Assembly (NCBI GenBank): GCA_934454035.1
Contig: CAKSFY010000063.1
Span: 1 to 12,095 of the forward strand
Length of the DNA: 12,095 nt
Direction: 5' to 3'
From: an uncultured Clostridia bacterium
Lineage (GTDB): Bacteria; Bacillota; Clostridia; UBA1381
Below the pieces are notes generated by a model. It made no database searches and was not told the origin of the DNA. It worked only from the letters and a program-made list of their open reading frames with translations. The position numbers were made by a program, and so were the translations under genes. Below are positions 1 to 7,283 of the stretch, piece by piece (the stretch's first letter is position 1; every line of letters begins with the position of its first letter).

Positions 1-1
1 G

Positions 2-700
2 GCAAGAAAGCGCGAAAAGAAGGAAACGAAGTTCAACTCAGCCGTAAAGGTTTCACTTGACAATCTGTTCTCGCAGATTGACGAGGGCAACATGAAAGAG
101 CTGGATGTTATCATAAAAGCAGACGTTCAGGGCTCGGTGGAAGCAGTGAGACAAAGTCTTGAAAAGCTCTCCAACGACGAAGTAAGAGTACGCGCGATTC
201 ACGGCGGCGTCGGCGCAATTAATGAATCGGACGTTATGCTTGCAAATGCTTCCAATGCAATTATTGTCGGATTTAATGTCCGTCCGGACGCCGGAGCAAG
301 TGCAGCGGCTGAAACAAATGATGTCGATATCAGACTTTACCGCGTAATTTATCAGGCAATTGAAGAAATTGAAGCAGCTATGAAGGGTATGCTTGATCCT
401 GAATTTAAGGAAAAGGTTATCGGACATGCGGAAGTAAGACAGACTTTTAAAGTATCCGGAGTCGGTACGATTGCCGGTGCTTATGTAACAGACGGAAAAA
501 TTACAAGAAATGCGCAGGTTCGTCTGGTACGTGACGGAATTGTAATTCACGAGGGCGAAATAGATAGCTTAAGACGTTTCAAAGACGATGTCAAAGAGGT
601 TACAGACAGCTATGAATGCGGTATCGGTCTTGACAAATTCAACGATATAAAAGACGGCGATATAATAGAATGCTTCATCATGGAGGAAATTAAACGCTGA
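2..700 (+). CDS. infB: Translation initiation factor IF-2, C-terminal part (5' end outside window)
   Basis: The frame is open from base 2 to the TGA at 698-700, giving the last 232 residues; the GTPase G domain and start lie upstream of the window. IF-2 is the GTPase that places fMet-tRNA on the 30S subunit and promotes 70S joining in the cytoplasm. The visible part begins in the linker before domain 3 (SLDNLFSQI, then the family hallmark KELDVIIKADVQGSVEA), continues through domain 3, and ends with the C-terminal beta-barrel that binds fMet-tRNA (KVSGVGTIAGAYV, near FKDDVKEV and ECGIGL, ending in CFIMEEIKR). It leads the rbfA-nrnA-trmR-trhP genes with a 20-base gap to rbfA, the usual infB-rbfA pairing of Bacillota. 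I see no frameshift. Identification is very secure; only the C-terminal portion can be judged. Confidence 0.97.
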   Translation, partial: ARKREKKETKFNSAVKVSLDNLFSQIDEGNMKELDVIIKADVQGSVEAVRQSLEKLSNDEVRVRAIHGGVGAINESDVMLANASNAIIVGFNVRPDAGASAAAETNDVDIRLYRVIYQAIEEIEAAMKGMLDPEFKEKVIGHAEVRQTFKVSGVGTIAGAYVTDGKITRNAQVRLVRDGIVIHEGEIDSLRRFKDDVKEVTDSYECGIGLDKFNDIKDGDIIECFIMEEIKR

Positions 701-720
701 TTGAATCGGGAGAGATGTAA

Positions 721-1074
721 ATGGCTAAAGAGAGAATCAATAAAATAAATGAAGAAATAAGACGTGAGCTGAGCGGTATTTTAAGGGAAGTAAAGGACTC
801 CCGTATTCCGATGATGACAAGCATAGTAGCAGTCAATGTGACAAACGATTTAAGCTATGCAAAGGTTTATGTCAGTGTGATGGGTGACACAGAAGTGCAG
901 AAAAAAGCTCTTGAGGGGCTCAAAAGTGCTTCGGGTTTCATGCGCCGCGAGGTAGGCAGAAAAATGACTATCCGCCATACACCAGAGCTTGTTTTTGAGA
1001 TAGACCATTCAATCGAACACGGCGCGCATATTAATGAAGTAATCAGCTCACTTAAGAAAAAGCAGGATGAATAA
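721..1074 (+). CDS. rbfA: 30S ribosome-binding factor A
   Basis: This 117-residue protein is RbfA, a small KH-fold factor that binds the 30S subunit and assists late 16S rRNA 5'-end maturation and cold adaptation. Diagnostic stretches are the N-terminal RINKINEEIRRELSGIL helix, the TNDLSYAKVYVSVMGD strand region and the C-terminal RHTPELVFEIDHSIEHG segment with the family RxxPEL.F..D.S. pattern. Length is typical (about 115-130 residues). The start ATG has a GGGAGA ribosome site at 708-713, seven bases upstream. It lies 20 bases after infB and its stop region is interleaved with the start signals of the next gene, so co-transcription is near certain. Confidence 0.97.
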   Translation: MAKERINKINEEIRRELSGILREVKDSRIPMMTSIVAVNVTNDLSYAKVYVSVMGDTEVQKKALEGLKSASGFMRREVGRKMTIRHTPELVFEIDHSIEHGAHINEVISSLKKKQDE

Positions 1075-1075
1075 T

Positions 1076-2035
1076 ATGAATGATATAGTACGCCTTATTA
1101 ATGAGGCAAACAAAATTGCAATATTAACTCATATTTCGGAAGATGCCGATGCTGTTGGGACAGCATCGGCACTTTCCGAAGCGCTTTCCGATTTGGGCAA
1201 GCATGCGGATATTTATATAAGTGAACCTCTTGAGGACAGGCTCGCTTTTATGAATGTCTGCGCGCATGTATATGACGGAGCGGCGGAGGAGTATGATTTG
1301 TGTATATGCGTTGACTGTGCAGACTTAAAAAGACTCGGCGACAGAATCGGAATTTTTAACTCGGCAAAGCACACCGTCAGTATAGATCACCATATGACGA
1401 ATGACGGCTATGCGGAAGCTAATCTTGTAAACGGAGACGCATCTGCGGCTGCTGAGGTTTTGTACGGATTGCTGCGGCATATGAATATTACAATAACTCC
1501 GAAAATCGCATTTTATCTGTATACTGCAATTGCGTCGGACAGCGGCTGCTTTAAATACAGCAGCGTGTCTCCGTCAACAATGAGGATTGCCGCTGATTTG
1601 CTTGAAGAAGAAATTGATAACGCGTATATTTGCAGAATGCTTTTTGACACCGAAAAAAAAGAGGTAATGCAGCTTGAGGGATATTTGATGCAAAATATAG
1701 AAGAATATGCCGGCGGCAAGATTTGTGTTGTATCACTCAGTGCCGAAACTGCAAATAAGTTCGGTGTAGAAGAAAAAAACACGGGCGACATAGTAAATAT
1801 TCCCAGAAGGTCAGAGGGCTGCGAAATTGCGGTATCGGTCCGCGAAGCAAAGGGCAAAATTAAAATAAGTCTCAGATCTAACGGGATTTGCGATGTTGCA
1901 AAAACGGCAACTTGCTTCGGCGGCGGAGGACATAAGAGAGCGGCAGGAATTACGCTTGAAAATATCGGACTGGAAGAGGCAAAACGCCGAATTGCAGAAG
2001 CCTGCATAAAAGAAATTGAGGAAAACAATTTATGA
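1076..2035 (+). CDS. nrnA: DHH/DHHA1 phosphoesterase, NrnA-like oligoribonuclease / pAp phosphatase
   Basis: The 319-residue product has the two-domain DHH-DHHA1 architecture of NrnA, which degrades 2-5 nt RNAs and dephosphorylates 3'-phosphoadenosine 5'-phosphate using Mn2+. Visible motifs: H19-x3-D-x-D (THISEDADAVG, residues 18-28), the D80 motif (VDCAD), the DHH motif at 104-106 (SIDHH), the motif IV aspartate D155 (ASDSGCFKY), and the C-terminal substrate-binding GGGGHKRAAG at 282-291. Motif I differs from the common RPDGDA wording but keeps the H, D and D ligands. I chose the ATG at 1076 because AGGA at 1064-1067 lies eight bases upstream; the in-frame ATG at 1067 overlaps that site and would add three residues. 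Its neighbours infB and rbfA match the usual Bacillota context. The stop overlaps the next start by 4 bases (ATGA). Confidence 0.93.
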   Translation: MNDIVRLINEANKIAILTHISEDADAVGTASALSEALSDLGKHADIYISEPLEDRLAFMNVCAHVYDGAAEEYDLCICVDCADLKRLGDRIGIFNSAKHTVSIDHHMTNDGYAEANLVNGDASAAAEVLYGLLRHMNITITPKIAFYLYTAIASDSGCFKYSSVSPSTMRIAADLLEEEIDNAYICRMLFDTEKKEVMQLEGYLMQNIEEYAGGKICVVSLSAETANKFGVEEKNTGDIVNIPRRSEGCEIAVSVREAKGKIKISLRSNGICDVAKTATCFGGGGHKRAAGITLENIGLEEAKRRIAEACIKEIEENNL

Positions 2036-2694
2036 TTGAATATGATAAGGACGCAATTGTCCCGCCGTATATAACAGAATACTTAAGAGAAATAATTCCG
2101 CCGTCAGAAGGGATTTTGGCAGAGCTTGAAGAGTATGCCGCAAAAAATTCCGTACCGATAGTTCAGCCGGAAACGGCGCAGCTTTTAAAAACACTTGTAA
2201 AAATAATAAATCCGAAAAGAATACTTGAAGTGGGCTGCGCGATAGGGTATTCGGCAATACTTATGGCAAGCGAGTCACAGGCGAGTATTACAACGCTTGA
2301 ATGTGATGAAAATATGGTAAATATCGCAAGGGAAAATATAAAAAAGGCCGGTATGGAAAGTCGTATTTATGTTATAAATAAAGATGCAAGAGAATATTTT
2401 GAGACTCTTTCGGGAGAGTATGACATGATTTTTCTGGACGGCCCAAAGGCTCATTATATTTATATGCTGAACGATTGCATACGCCTTTTAAAAGAAGGCG
2501 GAATACTTGTTGCGGATAATGTCCTTTATAAAGGTATGACTGCGGATGAAGAGCATGTAGTCCGCAGAAAAATTACCATAGTTAAAAGACTTAAGCATTT
2601 TATAGCTGCACAGATGCAGCGCCCTGAGCTCAGTGCGGTTTTGCTTCCGCTTGGCGACGGTGTTACAGTTGCGGTTAAAAAAAGAAAGGATTAA
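2032..2694 (+). CDS. trmR: SAM-dependent O-methyltransferase, probable tRNA 5-hydroxyuridine methyltransferase TrmR
   Basis: This is a 220-residue class I methyltransferase of the methyltransferase_3 (catechol-O-methyltransferase-like) family. The SAM-binding motif I is ILEVGCAIGYSA (about 64-75), followed by the acidic end of strand 2 (TTLECDENM), then FLDGPKAHY (134-142) and LVADNVLYKG (159-168), whose D-N pair is the metal-binding part of the family site. The family includes B. subtilis TrmR (YrrM), which converts 5-hydroxyuridine at tRNA position 34 to 5-methoxyuridine. The TrmR assignment rests on context: the next gene is a U32 protein of the TrhP type that supplies the hydroxyuridine, and the two are paired in the same order in B. 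subtilis. The start overlaps the nrnA stop by 4 bases, indicating translational coupling. A generic small-molecule O-methyltransferase cannot be excluded from motifs alone. Confidence 0.87.
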   Translation: MIEYDKDAIVPPYITEYLREIIPPSEGILAELEEYAAKNSVPIVQPETAQLLKTLVKIINPKRILEVGCAIGYSAILMASESQASITTLECDENMVNIARENIKKAGMESRIYVINKDAREYFETLSGEYDMIFLDGPKAHYIYMLNDCIRLLKEGGILVADNVLYKGMTADEEHVVRRKITIVKRLKHFIAAQMQRPELSAVLLPLGDGVTVAVKKRKD

Positions 2695-2699
2695 TTATC

Positions 2700-3920
2700 A
2701 TGGAAAAACCCGAATTGCTTGCTCCCGGAGGAAGCCTCGAAAAACTTAAAACAGCGATTGAGTACGGAGCTGACGCGGTATATATCGGCGGCGAAGCGTT
2801 CGGATTGCGTGTTGCTGCGGAGAATTTTTCGGCGGACGAGATGAAAGAGGGAATAGAGTTTGCTCACAAGAGAGGTAAAAAGGTATATCTCACTGCAAAT
2901 ATAATTCCGCACAACAGAGATATTGAAAAATTTTACGGCTTTGTTGAGGAAATAAAACCTCTGGGGCTTGACGCGGTATTGGTTGCCGATTTGGGCATGT
3001 TTGATATATTGAGGGAAAACGCTCCAGAAATTCCGGTTCATATCAGTACTCAGGCGAATAATGTCAATTATAAAAGTGCCTGTATGTGGCATAAGCTCGG
3101 CGCAAAAAGAGTTGTTCTCGCAAGGGAGATGAGCTTTGCCGAAATGAAAGAAATACGGGACAAGACTCCGAAAGAGCTTGAGCTTGAAGCATTTGTTCAC
3201 GGGGCAATGTGCATATCCTATTCGGGGAGATGTCTTTTGTCAAACTATATGACTCACCGCGACGCCAATCTTGGAGCTTGCGCTCATCCGTGCCGCTGGA
3301 ATTATGCCCTGGTAGAAGAAACAAGACCGGGCGAATATATGAATGTGTATGAGAATGAAAGAGGAAGCTTTATTTTTAATTCAAAGGATTTGTGCCTTAT
3401 AGAGCACATTCCGGAGCTTATCGAAAGCGGTATTTCCAGCTTTAAGCTGGAGGGGCGCGTCAAGACCTCTTATTATGTTGCTACGGTTGTTAAAGCATAC
3501 AGAGAAGAAATTGACAGATATTTGGACAATCCGGACAAATATGTGTTTAATAAAGCGCAGCTGGATGAGCTTTGCAAAGTCAGCCACCGTCCGTATACAA
3601 CGGGGTTTTCATATCGGAAACCGGACGGAAGCGAGCAGGTTTATACGGACAGTTCATATATAAGAGATTATGATTTGATTGGAATTGTGACCGATTATTC
3701 GGACGGAATGATGACAATCACGCAGCGGAACCGATTTTTCAAAGGCGATGAGATAGAAATAATGCAGCCGGGAAAACCGTTCGATACGCAAATTATTGAA
3801 TACATGGAAAATGATAAGGGTGAGGAAATTGATGTTGCTCCTCACGCGGCAATGACAGTAAGAATAAAAACCGATATTCAAGTCTGTAAAAATGCCATGC
3901 TCAGAAAAAAGAGAATATAG
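2700..3920 (+). CDS. trhP: Peptidase U32 family protein, probable tRNA hydroxylation protein TrhP
   Basis: The 406-residue protein belongs to the U32 collagenase-like family, now known to include TrhP, which with prephenate-dependent chemistry makes 5-hydroxyuridine at tRNA wobble position 34. It starts with the family hallmark ELLAPGGSLEKLKTAIEYGADAVYIGG and contains the U32 signature ELEAFVHGAMCISYSGRC around residues 160-178. Four cysteines at about 171, 178, 194 and 198 (C-x6-C and C-x3-C) match the conserved cluster thought to bind iron-sulfur in this family. The C-terminal part (from about 320) is the beta-barrel extension of the long TrhP form. AGGA ends nine bases before the ATG. It follows trmR by 5 bases, which strongly supports the wobble-uridine role. 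B. subtilis has two tandem U32 genes (yrrN, yrrO); only one is present here. Confidence 0.9.
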   Translation: MEKPELLAPGGSLEKLKTAIEYGADAVYIGGEAFGLRVAAENFSADEMKEGIEFAHKRGKKVYLTANIIPHNRDIEKFYGFVEEIKPLGLDAVLVADLGMFDILRENAPEIPVHISTQANNVNYKSACMWHKLGAKRVVLAREMSFAEMKEIRDKTPKELELEAFVHGAMCISYSGRCLLSNYMTHRDANLGACAHPCRWNYALVEETRPGEYMNVYENERGSFIFNSKDLCLIEHIPELIESGISSFKLEGRVKTSYYVATVVKAYREEIDRYLDNPDKYVFNKAQLDELCKVSHRPYTTGFSYRKPDGSEQVYTDSSYIRDYDLIGIVTDYSDGMMTITQRNRFFKGDEIEIMQPGKPFDTQIIEYMENDKGEEIDVAPHAAMTVRIKTDIQVCKNAMLRKKRI

Positions 3921-3921
3921 G

Positions 3922-3961
3922 TATAAATCACCGCCGAAAAGATTATCGACGGTGATTTATA
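3922..3961 (+). terminator. Hairpin terminator at the end of the infB-trhP operon
   Basis: A 12-bp perfect stem (3922-3933 with 3950-3961, TATAAATCACCG against its reverse complement) begins two bases after the trhP stop. Three further inner pairs (CGA/TCG) extend it past a mismatch. The 3' flank is T-rich (ATTATCCTATTTTTC) rather than a clean T-run, so termination is likely but may be imperfect. Confidence 0.7.
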
Positions 3962-3972
3962 TTATCCTATTT

Positions 3973-3979
3973 TTCGACA
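3973..3979 (-). promoter_or_regulatory. Possible Spo0A box upstream of the sigH promoter
   Basis: The minus-strand heptamer TGTCGAA matches the core 0A-box consensus TGNCGAA exactly. It lies about 70 bases upstream of the -35 element of a sporulation sigma factor gene. A seven-base match can occur by chance, so this is suggestive only. Confidence 0.3.
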
Positions 3980-4048
3980 TATAACAACATTTTTTATAAA
4001 AAAGTTTATTTCTTAAGAAAAAAATTGTATAAAATATATAATTATTCC

Positions 4049-4077
4049 TTGACAAAAGTGAATGCTCATGGTATAAT
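4049..4077 (+). promoter_or_regulatory. Sigma-A-type promoter for sigH
   Basis: TTGACA at 4049-4054 and TATAAT at 4072-4077 are separated by exactly 17 bases, a perfect consensus promoter. Transcription would start near 4084, giving a leader of about 40 bases before the sigH ATG. The upstream region 3961-4048 is very AT-rich and could act as an UP element. Confidence 0.88.
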
Positions 4078-4125
4078 AAACTTATAAATGTAAAGAACGG
4101 TTAGTTTTTTTGGGAGGAGTTGCAA

Positions 4126-4731
4126 ATGACCGATTCAATGCTTTGCAAACTGTCGGACGAGCAGGTTGTCGAATTGGCTAAATCGGGCTGCGACGAGGCT
4201 TTCAGCCATATCATCACCCGTTATCGGAATTTGGTTTATAAAAAAGCGAAAGCATATTTTATAAAAGGTGCCGATGAGGAGGATTTAATTCAGGAGGGTA
4301 TGATAGGTCTTTACAAGGCAGTCAGAGACTTTGACCCGAAGGTGTCATCGTTTGCGTCTTTTGCAAAGCTGTGCGTGTCAAGAAACATGATTACCGCAGT
4401 AAAAAATTCCTCAAGAAATAAGCATATGCCGCTTAATTCATATATTTCTCTGAATCGCACCGATGATTCGGGCGAAGAACACGTTCTTTTGATAGCAGAT
4501 GACAAGGATTCGGTCAATCCGGAAAACATTTTAATCAACCGTGAAAATCTGCATGGTATAACCTACAGAATCAACCGCATTTTAAGCAAGCTGGAGCTGG
4601 AGGTTCTTGCGCTTTATCTGGACGGCAATTCATACAGAGACATTGCCGCGATAATCAAAAAAGAACCCAAAACAGTGGATAATGCAATCCAGCGGATAAG
4701 GAAAAAGATTGGTAAGATTTTGGGGGATTAA
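4126..4731 (+). CDS. sigH: RNA polymerase sigma-70 family factor, sporulation/stationary-phase SigH (sigma-30) type
   Basis: The 201-residue protein is a group 3-like sigma factor resembling SigH/Spo0H, which directs RNA polymerase to early-sporulation and stationary-phase promoters. Region 2 is visible: the first helix segment (SDEQVVELAKSGCDEAFSHII), the core-binding GADEEDLIQEGMIGLYKAVRDFDP (region 2.2), then FASFAKLCVSRNMITAVKNSSRNKHMPLN covering the -10 recognition and melting part. A linker precedes region 4.2, whose helix-turn-helix is GNSYRDIAAIIKKEPKTVDNAIQRIRKKIGK. Length fits SigH (about 200-218). The ATG at 4126 has GGGAGG at 4112-4117, eight bases upstream; a TTG two codons earlier in frame is less likely. 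Its own promoter follows the previous operon's terminator. No anti-sigma gene is adjacent, as expected for SigH rather than an ECF factor. Confidence 0.88.
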   Translation: MTDSMLCKLSDEQVVELAKSGCDEAFSHIITRYRNLVYKKAKAYFIKGADEEDLIQEGMIGLYKAVRDFDPKVSSFASFAKLCVSRNMITAVKNSSRNKHMPLNSYISLNRTDDSGEEHVLLIADDKDSVNPENILINRENLHGITYRINRILSKLELEVLALYLDGNSYRDIAAIIKKEPKTVDNAIQRIRKKIGKILGD

Positions 4732-4844
4732 TATCCGTTTTGTAGCTTTAACAAAGGAAAAGTATGCATGGTTTATGTATTTTATCGGTGCAAGTCCGAT
4801 CGGAACGGAAAATTTTTTATTATTTTTAAGTGAGGGAACAAAAC

Positions 4845-5114
4845 ATGTACGAAGACAAAACATTGGTATGTAAGGACTGCGGCAACGAATTCATCTTTTC
4901 TGCAGGCGAACAGGAATTTTATGCTGAAAAGGGATTTCAGAATGAGCCGATCCGCTGCAAGGATTGCCGTATTGCAAGAAAGAACAGCCTGAAGCAAAAC
5001 AAGGAAATGTATGAAATTGTTTGTGCGGATTGCGGCAAAGTGGACAAGGTTCCGTTTATGCCTAAAAATGACAGACCGGTTTATTGCAGTGAATGCTTTG
5101 AAAAGCATAGATAA
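4845..5114 (+). CDS. Small zinc-ribbon protein (zf-trcl / probable zinc-ribbon domain family)
   Basis: This 89-residue protein has two pairs of zinc ribbons' cysteines in each half: CKDCGNEF near the N-terminus with IRCKDCRIAR about 30 residues later, then IVCADCGKVDKVPF and VYCSECFEKHR at the C-terminus. The N-terminal half, with the sequence after the first CxxC reading EFIFSAGEQEFYAEKGF, is typical of the zf-trcl family common in Clostridia; its biological role is not established. The C-terminal half resembles the CxxC-x-CxxC module also found in these proteins. I chose the ATG at 4845 because GAGGG at 4832-4836 lies eight bases upstream; a GTG at 4830 would add five residues but lies on the ribosome site. 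It follows sigH by 113 bases with only a weak hairpin between, so it is probably on the same transcript. Confidence 0.85.
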   Translation: MYEDKTLVCKDCGNEFIFSAGEQEFYAEKGFQNEPIRCKDCRIARKNSLKQNKEMYEIVCADCGKVDKVPFMPKNDRPVYCSECFEKHR

Positions 5115-5295
5115 TTTCCTCACTTAAGGGGAACGAGAAGTATAAAATATGGAACTTTAAAGGGGATGTAAAAAAAGTCCGGAAGGCATAAAGGCATGTG
5201 TTACTTGAATTATTATAAAGTAATCCGATTTTATGTTTTTTGAAAAAAATATCAAACTTTTCAATTTTTATCATATAAAATACCTTTTTGCTGCA

Positions 5296-5347
5296 CTCTC
5301 ACCAAACCGTTTGGGGGACTCGCGTATGCAGTCGGGTTTGGCGAGGG
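5296..5347. repeat. Imperfect palindromic intergenic element
   Basis: An 11-bp stem with one mismatch pairs CTCACCAAACC (5298-5308) with GGTTTGGCGAG (5335-5345). It can be extended outward by a G-T and a C-G pair. Inside, GACT (5317-5320) can pair with AGTC (5330-5333). On the minus strand CTCGC and GCGAG offer an alternative fold. It is GC-richer than its surroundings and lacks an adjoining T-run, so it does not look like a simple terminator. Whether it recurs in the genome cannot be seen here. Confidence 0.5.
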
Positions 5348-5371
5348 CATTCCGAAACATTTTTTTACCAT

Positions 5372-5410
5372 ACAAGAAGGCGGTGTACTTATTATACACC
5401 GCCTTCTTGT
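5372..5410. terminator. Perfect 16-bp hairpin shared by the convergent genes
   Basis: ACAAGAAGGCGGTGTA (5372-5387) and its exact complement (5395-5410) flank a 7-base loop. It lies 20 bases past the asnB stop on the minus strand and downstream of the sigH transcript on the plus strand, so it can stop both. The T-runs are short on both sides (TTT on plus; none close on minus), so it may act mainly as a 3'-end stabilising barrier. Confidence 0.7.
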
Positions 5411-5430
5411 TTAGCTGAATTATCAACTGA

Positions 5431-7008
5431 TTATTTTCCGCTGTCACCGTAGTTTGAAAGAACTCTCGCGGACGGGTCGTCAACATTACAGCCCTCCCAT
5501 TCCTTGTTCGGCATCCAGAAGTCAACTATCATTTCGCTTTGACCGGGGTAATATCTTTCGAATATTTCTCTGTACAGAAGCGATTCCTTTGTAAATGGCG
5601 CCGCATGTGTGTACTGCTTTTTCTTTTCCTCAAATTCTTCGTCCGAATAATATTTTTCGGCATAATCTTTCAGATACCACACCATTGAATGACCTACTGC
5701 GTCCGAGAAAGCCGCCTTTTCGCGGTAGAGAATATCATGCGGAAGGTAATCCCCCTCAAAAGCATGGCGAAGCAGATATTTGCCTTTGCCGTAGGTGTTC
5801 AATTTTTTCTCCGGGTCAATGCTCATAACATATTCCACAAAATCCAAATCGCCGAACGGTACTCTTGCTTCAAGAGAGTTTACCGATATACAGCGGTCCG
5901 CGCGAAGCACGTCATACATATGAAGCTCTCTTACTCTCTTTTGCGATTCCTTTTGGAATTCTTCTGCGGACGGAGCAAAATCGGTATATTTGTAGCCGAA
6001 CAGCTCATCGGAAATTTCACCTGTCAAAAGCACTCTTATATCGGTGTTTTCATGGATATATTTACACAAAAGATACATGCCCATGCTTGCTCTGATTGTT
6101 GTTATATCAAAAGTTCCCAAAAGCTTGATAACCTTATCCAAAGAGGAAAGAACATCATCTTTTGTAATAATAACTTCTGTGTGGTCGCTTCCTATGTATT
6201 CGGCAACCTGCTTTGCATATTTTAAATCAATTGCGTCTTCGCTCATGCCTATTGCAAATGTCTTTATGGGCTTGTCGCTTTTTCTTGCAGCAACCGCGCA
6301 CACCAAAGAAGAATCAAGTCCTCCGGACAAAAGATATCCAACCTTTGCATCGGCAACAAGTCTTTTTTCTATACCGGCAACAAGTTTATCATGAATATTT
6401 TTGCAAACGGTTTCCAAATCGTCATGACAAACGGATTTAACCTCTGTCATGTCACGGTAATAAATGAACTTTCCGTCCTTATAATAATGTCCCGGCGGAA
6501 ACGGCATAATTTTATCGCAAATCACGAGCAGATTTTTCGGTTCGCTGGCAAATGCAACAGAACCGTCTTTGTCATAGCCGTAATACAAAGGACGTATACC
6601 TATGGGGTCGCGTGCGGCAATATATTCTTTCTTTTCTCCGTCATATATAATCAATGCAAACTCCGCGTCAAGCATTTTAAACATTTCGGTACCGTATTCA
6701 AAATACATCGGCAATAAAATCTCGCAGTCCGAACCGCTGTGAAATGTATATTTTTTTGACAGCTTCTCCTTTATCGGTTCAAATCCGTAAATTTCTCCGT
6801 TGCAGACTACATAACTTCCGTTTAAATAAAACGGCTGCATTCCGCTTTCGTCAAGCCCCATAATGGCAAGACGGTGAAATCCCAGCAATCCTTTTCCGGT
6901 ACTGATAATCCTTGTCATGTCGGGACCTCTGGAAATAGTCTCATCAAACCCCTTTTTAAATAAATCCAAAGCGGCACCGCTTGTACAGTACCCCATAATT
7001 GAACACAT
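5431..7008 (-). CDS. asnB: Asparagine synthetase B, glutamine-hydrolysing
   Basis: The 525-residue enzyme makes asparagine from aspartate, ATP and glutamine in the cytoplasm. The N-terminal glutaminase (class II amidotransferase) domain keeps the catalytic Cys2 directly after the initiator Met (MCSIMGY), the glutamine-site SRGPD (26-30) and NGEIY (70-74). The C-terminal synthetase domain has the pyrophosphate-binding loop SGGLDSS (228-234) and GEISDELFGY (330-339), typical of AsnB. Length matches E. coli-type AsnB (about 550). The ATG has a GGAGG site with an 8-base gap. It is the last gene of the glnN-amt-asnB series and consumes the glutamine made by GlnN. A T-box leader with an Asn specifier precedes it, so expression should rise when uncharged tRNA-Asn accumulates; this independently supports the product call. 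Confidence 0.96.
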   Translation of the reverse strand: MCSIMGYCTSGAALDLFKKGFDETISRGPDMTRIISTGKGLLGFHRLAIMGLDESGMQPFYLNGSYVVCNGEIYGFEPIKEKLSKKYTFHSGSDCEILLPMYFEYGTEMFKMLDAEFALIIYDGEKKEYIAARDPIGIRPLYYGYDKDGSVAFASEPKNLLVICDKIMPFPPGHYYKDGKFIYYRDMTEVKSVCHDDLETVCKNIHDKLVAGIEKRLVADAKVGYLLSGGLDSSLVCAVAARKSDKPIKTFAIGMSEDAIDLKYAKQVAEYIGSDHTEVIITKDDVLSSLDKVIKLLGTFDITTIRASMGMYLLCKYIHENTDIRVLLTGEISDELFGYKYTDFAPSAEEFQKESQKRVRELHMYDVLRADRCISVNSLEARVPFGDLDFVEYVMSIDPEKKLNTYGKGKYLLRHAFEGDYLPHDILYREKAAFSDAVGHSMVWYLKDYAEKYYSDEEFEEKKKQYTHAAPFTKESLLYREIFERYYPGQSEMIVDFWMPNKEWEGCNVDDPSARVLSNYGDSGK

Positions 7009-7029
7009 ATATAAAACCTCCGAAAATTA

Positions 7030-7280
7030 TATTCAGCAAATTGTTTTACACTCAATAGGGCAAGTGCTGTGCCTGCGGTGCCACCTATTTTTATACTCTT
7101 TCGGCTTCATCTAAAGCCTTGCCGACTGACGCTCGGCTTTCTCGGCGCACCTACCGGGGAATATTCCCTTTCAGATTGCAGCTTAGTGAGTGTTATTCGT
7201 GCGGTCTCATTCCCATATGGCTCTCACCGTCCCATACTCGCTGTGGGCGAGCCTCCGCACTACTTCTCTCACTTCAAACG
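7030..7280 (-). promoter_or_regulatory. T-box leader with AAC (Asn) specifier upstream of asnB
   Basis: Read on the minus strand, the 275-base gap between amt and asnB holds a T-box. The tRNA-acceptor-binding core AGGTGGCACCGC is at 7086-7075. Stem I closes with GTGAG (7272-7268) against CTCAC (7190-7186); it is followed by the AGTA of the specifier (S-turn) loop at 7264-7261 and the apical GGGACGGTGAGAGCC element typical of stem I. On the 3' side the loop reads GAATAACA directly before CTCAC, placing AAC (7194-7192) in the specifier position, the codon for Asn. The antiterminator can form with AATAGG around the core pairing CCTATT. I find no GC-rich hairpin plus T-run between the core and the GGAGG site. 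No promoter is evident, so it probably acts within the operon transcript. Confidence 0.92.
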
Positions 7281-7283
7281 CTT

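Larger units (their letters stand above)
5115..5430. other. Convergent intergenic region, no gene seen
   Basis: This 316-base region separates the plus-strand zinc-ribbon gene from the minus-strand asnB. Open frames crossing it have no ribosome site or recognisable content. A weak 6-bp hairpin (TTACTT 5201-5206 with AAGTAA 5218-5223) followed by T-rich sequence could end the sigH transcript. The imperfect palindrome at 5296-5347 and the strong hairpin at 5372-5410 are listed separately. Confidence 0.6.

Noticed and set aside
1513..2028. Minus-strand reading frame of 171 codons inside nrnA
   Set aside because: It is antisense to a well-conserved DHH/DHHA1 gene, is serine/proline-rich in the way antisense frames often are, and has no start signals.
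4784..4800. Hairpin ATCGG/CCGAT between sigH and the zinc-ribbon gene, followed by a T-rich stretch
   Set aside because: The stem is only 5 bp and about 10 bases separate it from the T-run, so it is too weak to call a terminator or attenuator.
5233..5418. Plus-strand 61-codon frame in the convergent gap
   Set aside because: It runs through the palindrome and the terminator hairpin and has no ribosome site.
5689..6440. Plus-strand reading frames antisense to asnB (up to 178 codons)
   Set aside because: asnB is fully supported by motifs, start signals and a matching T-box; the antisense frames are shadows with no ribosome site.
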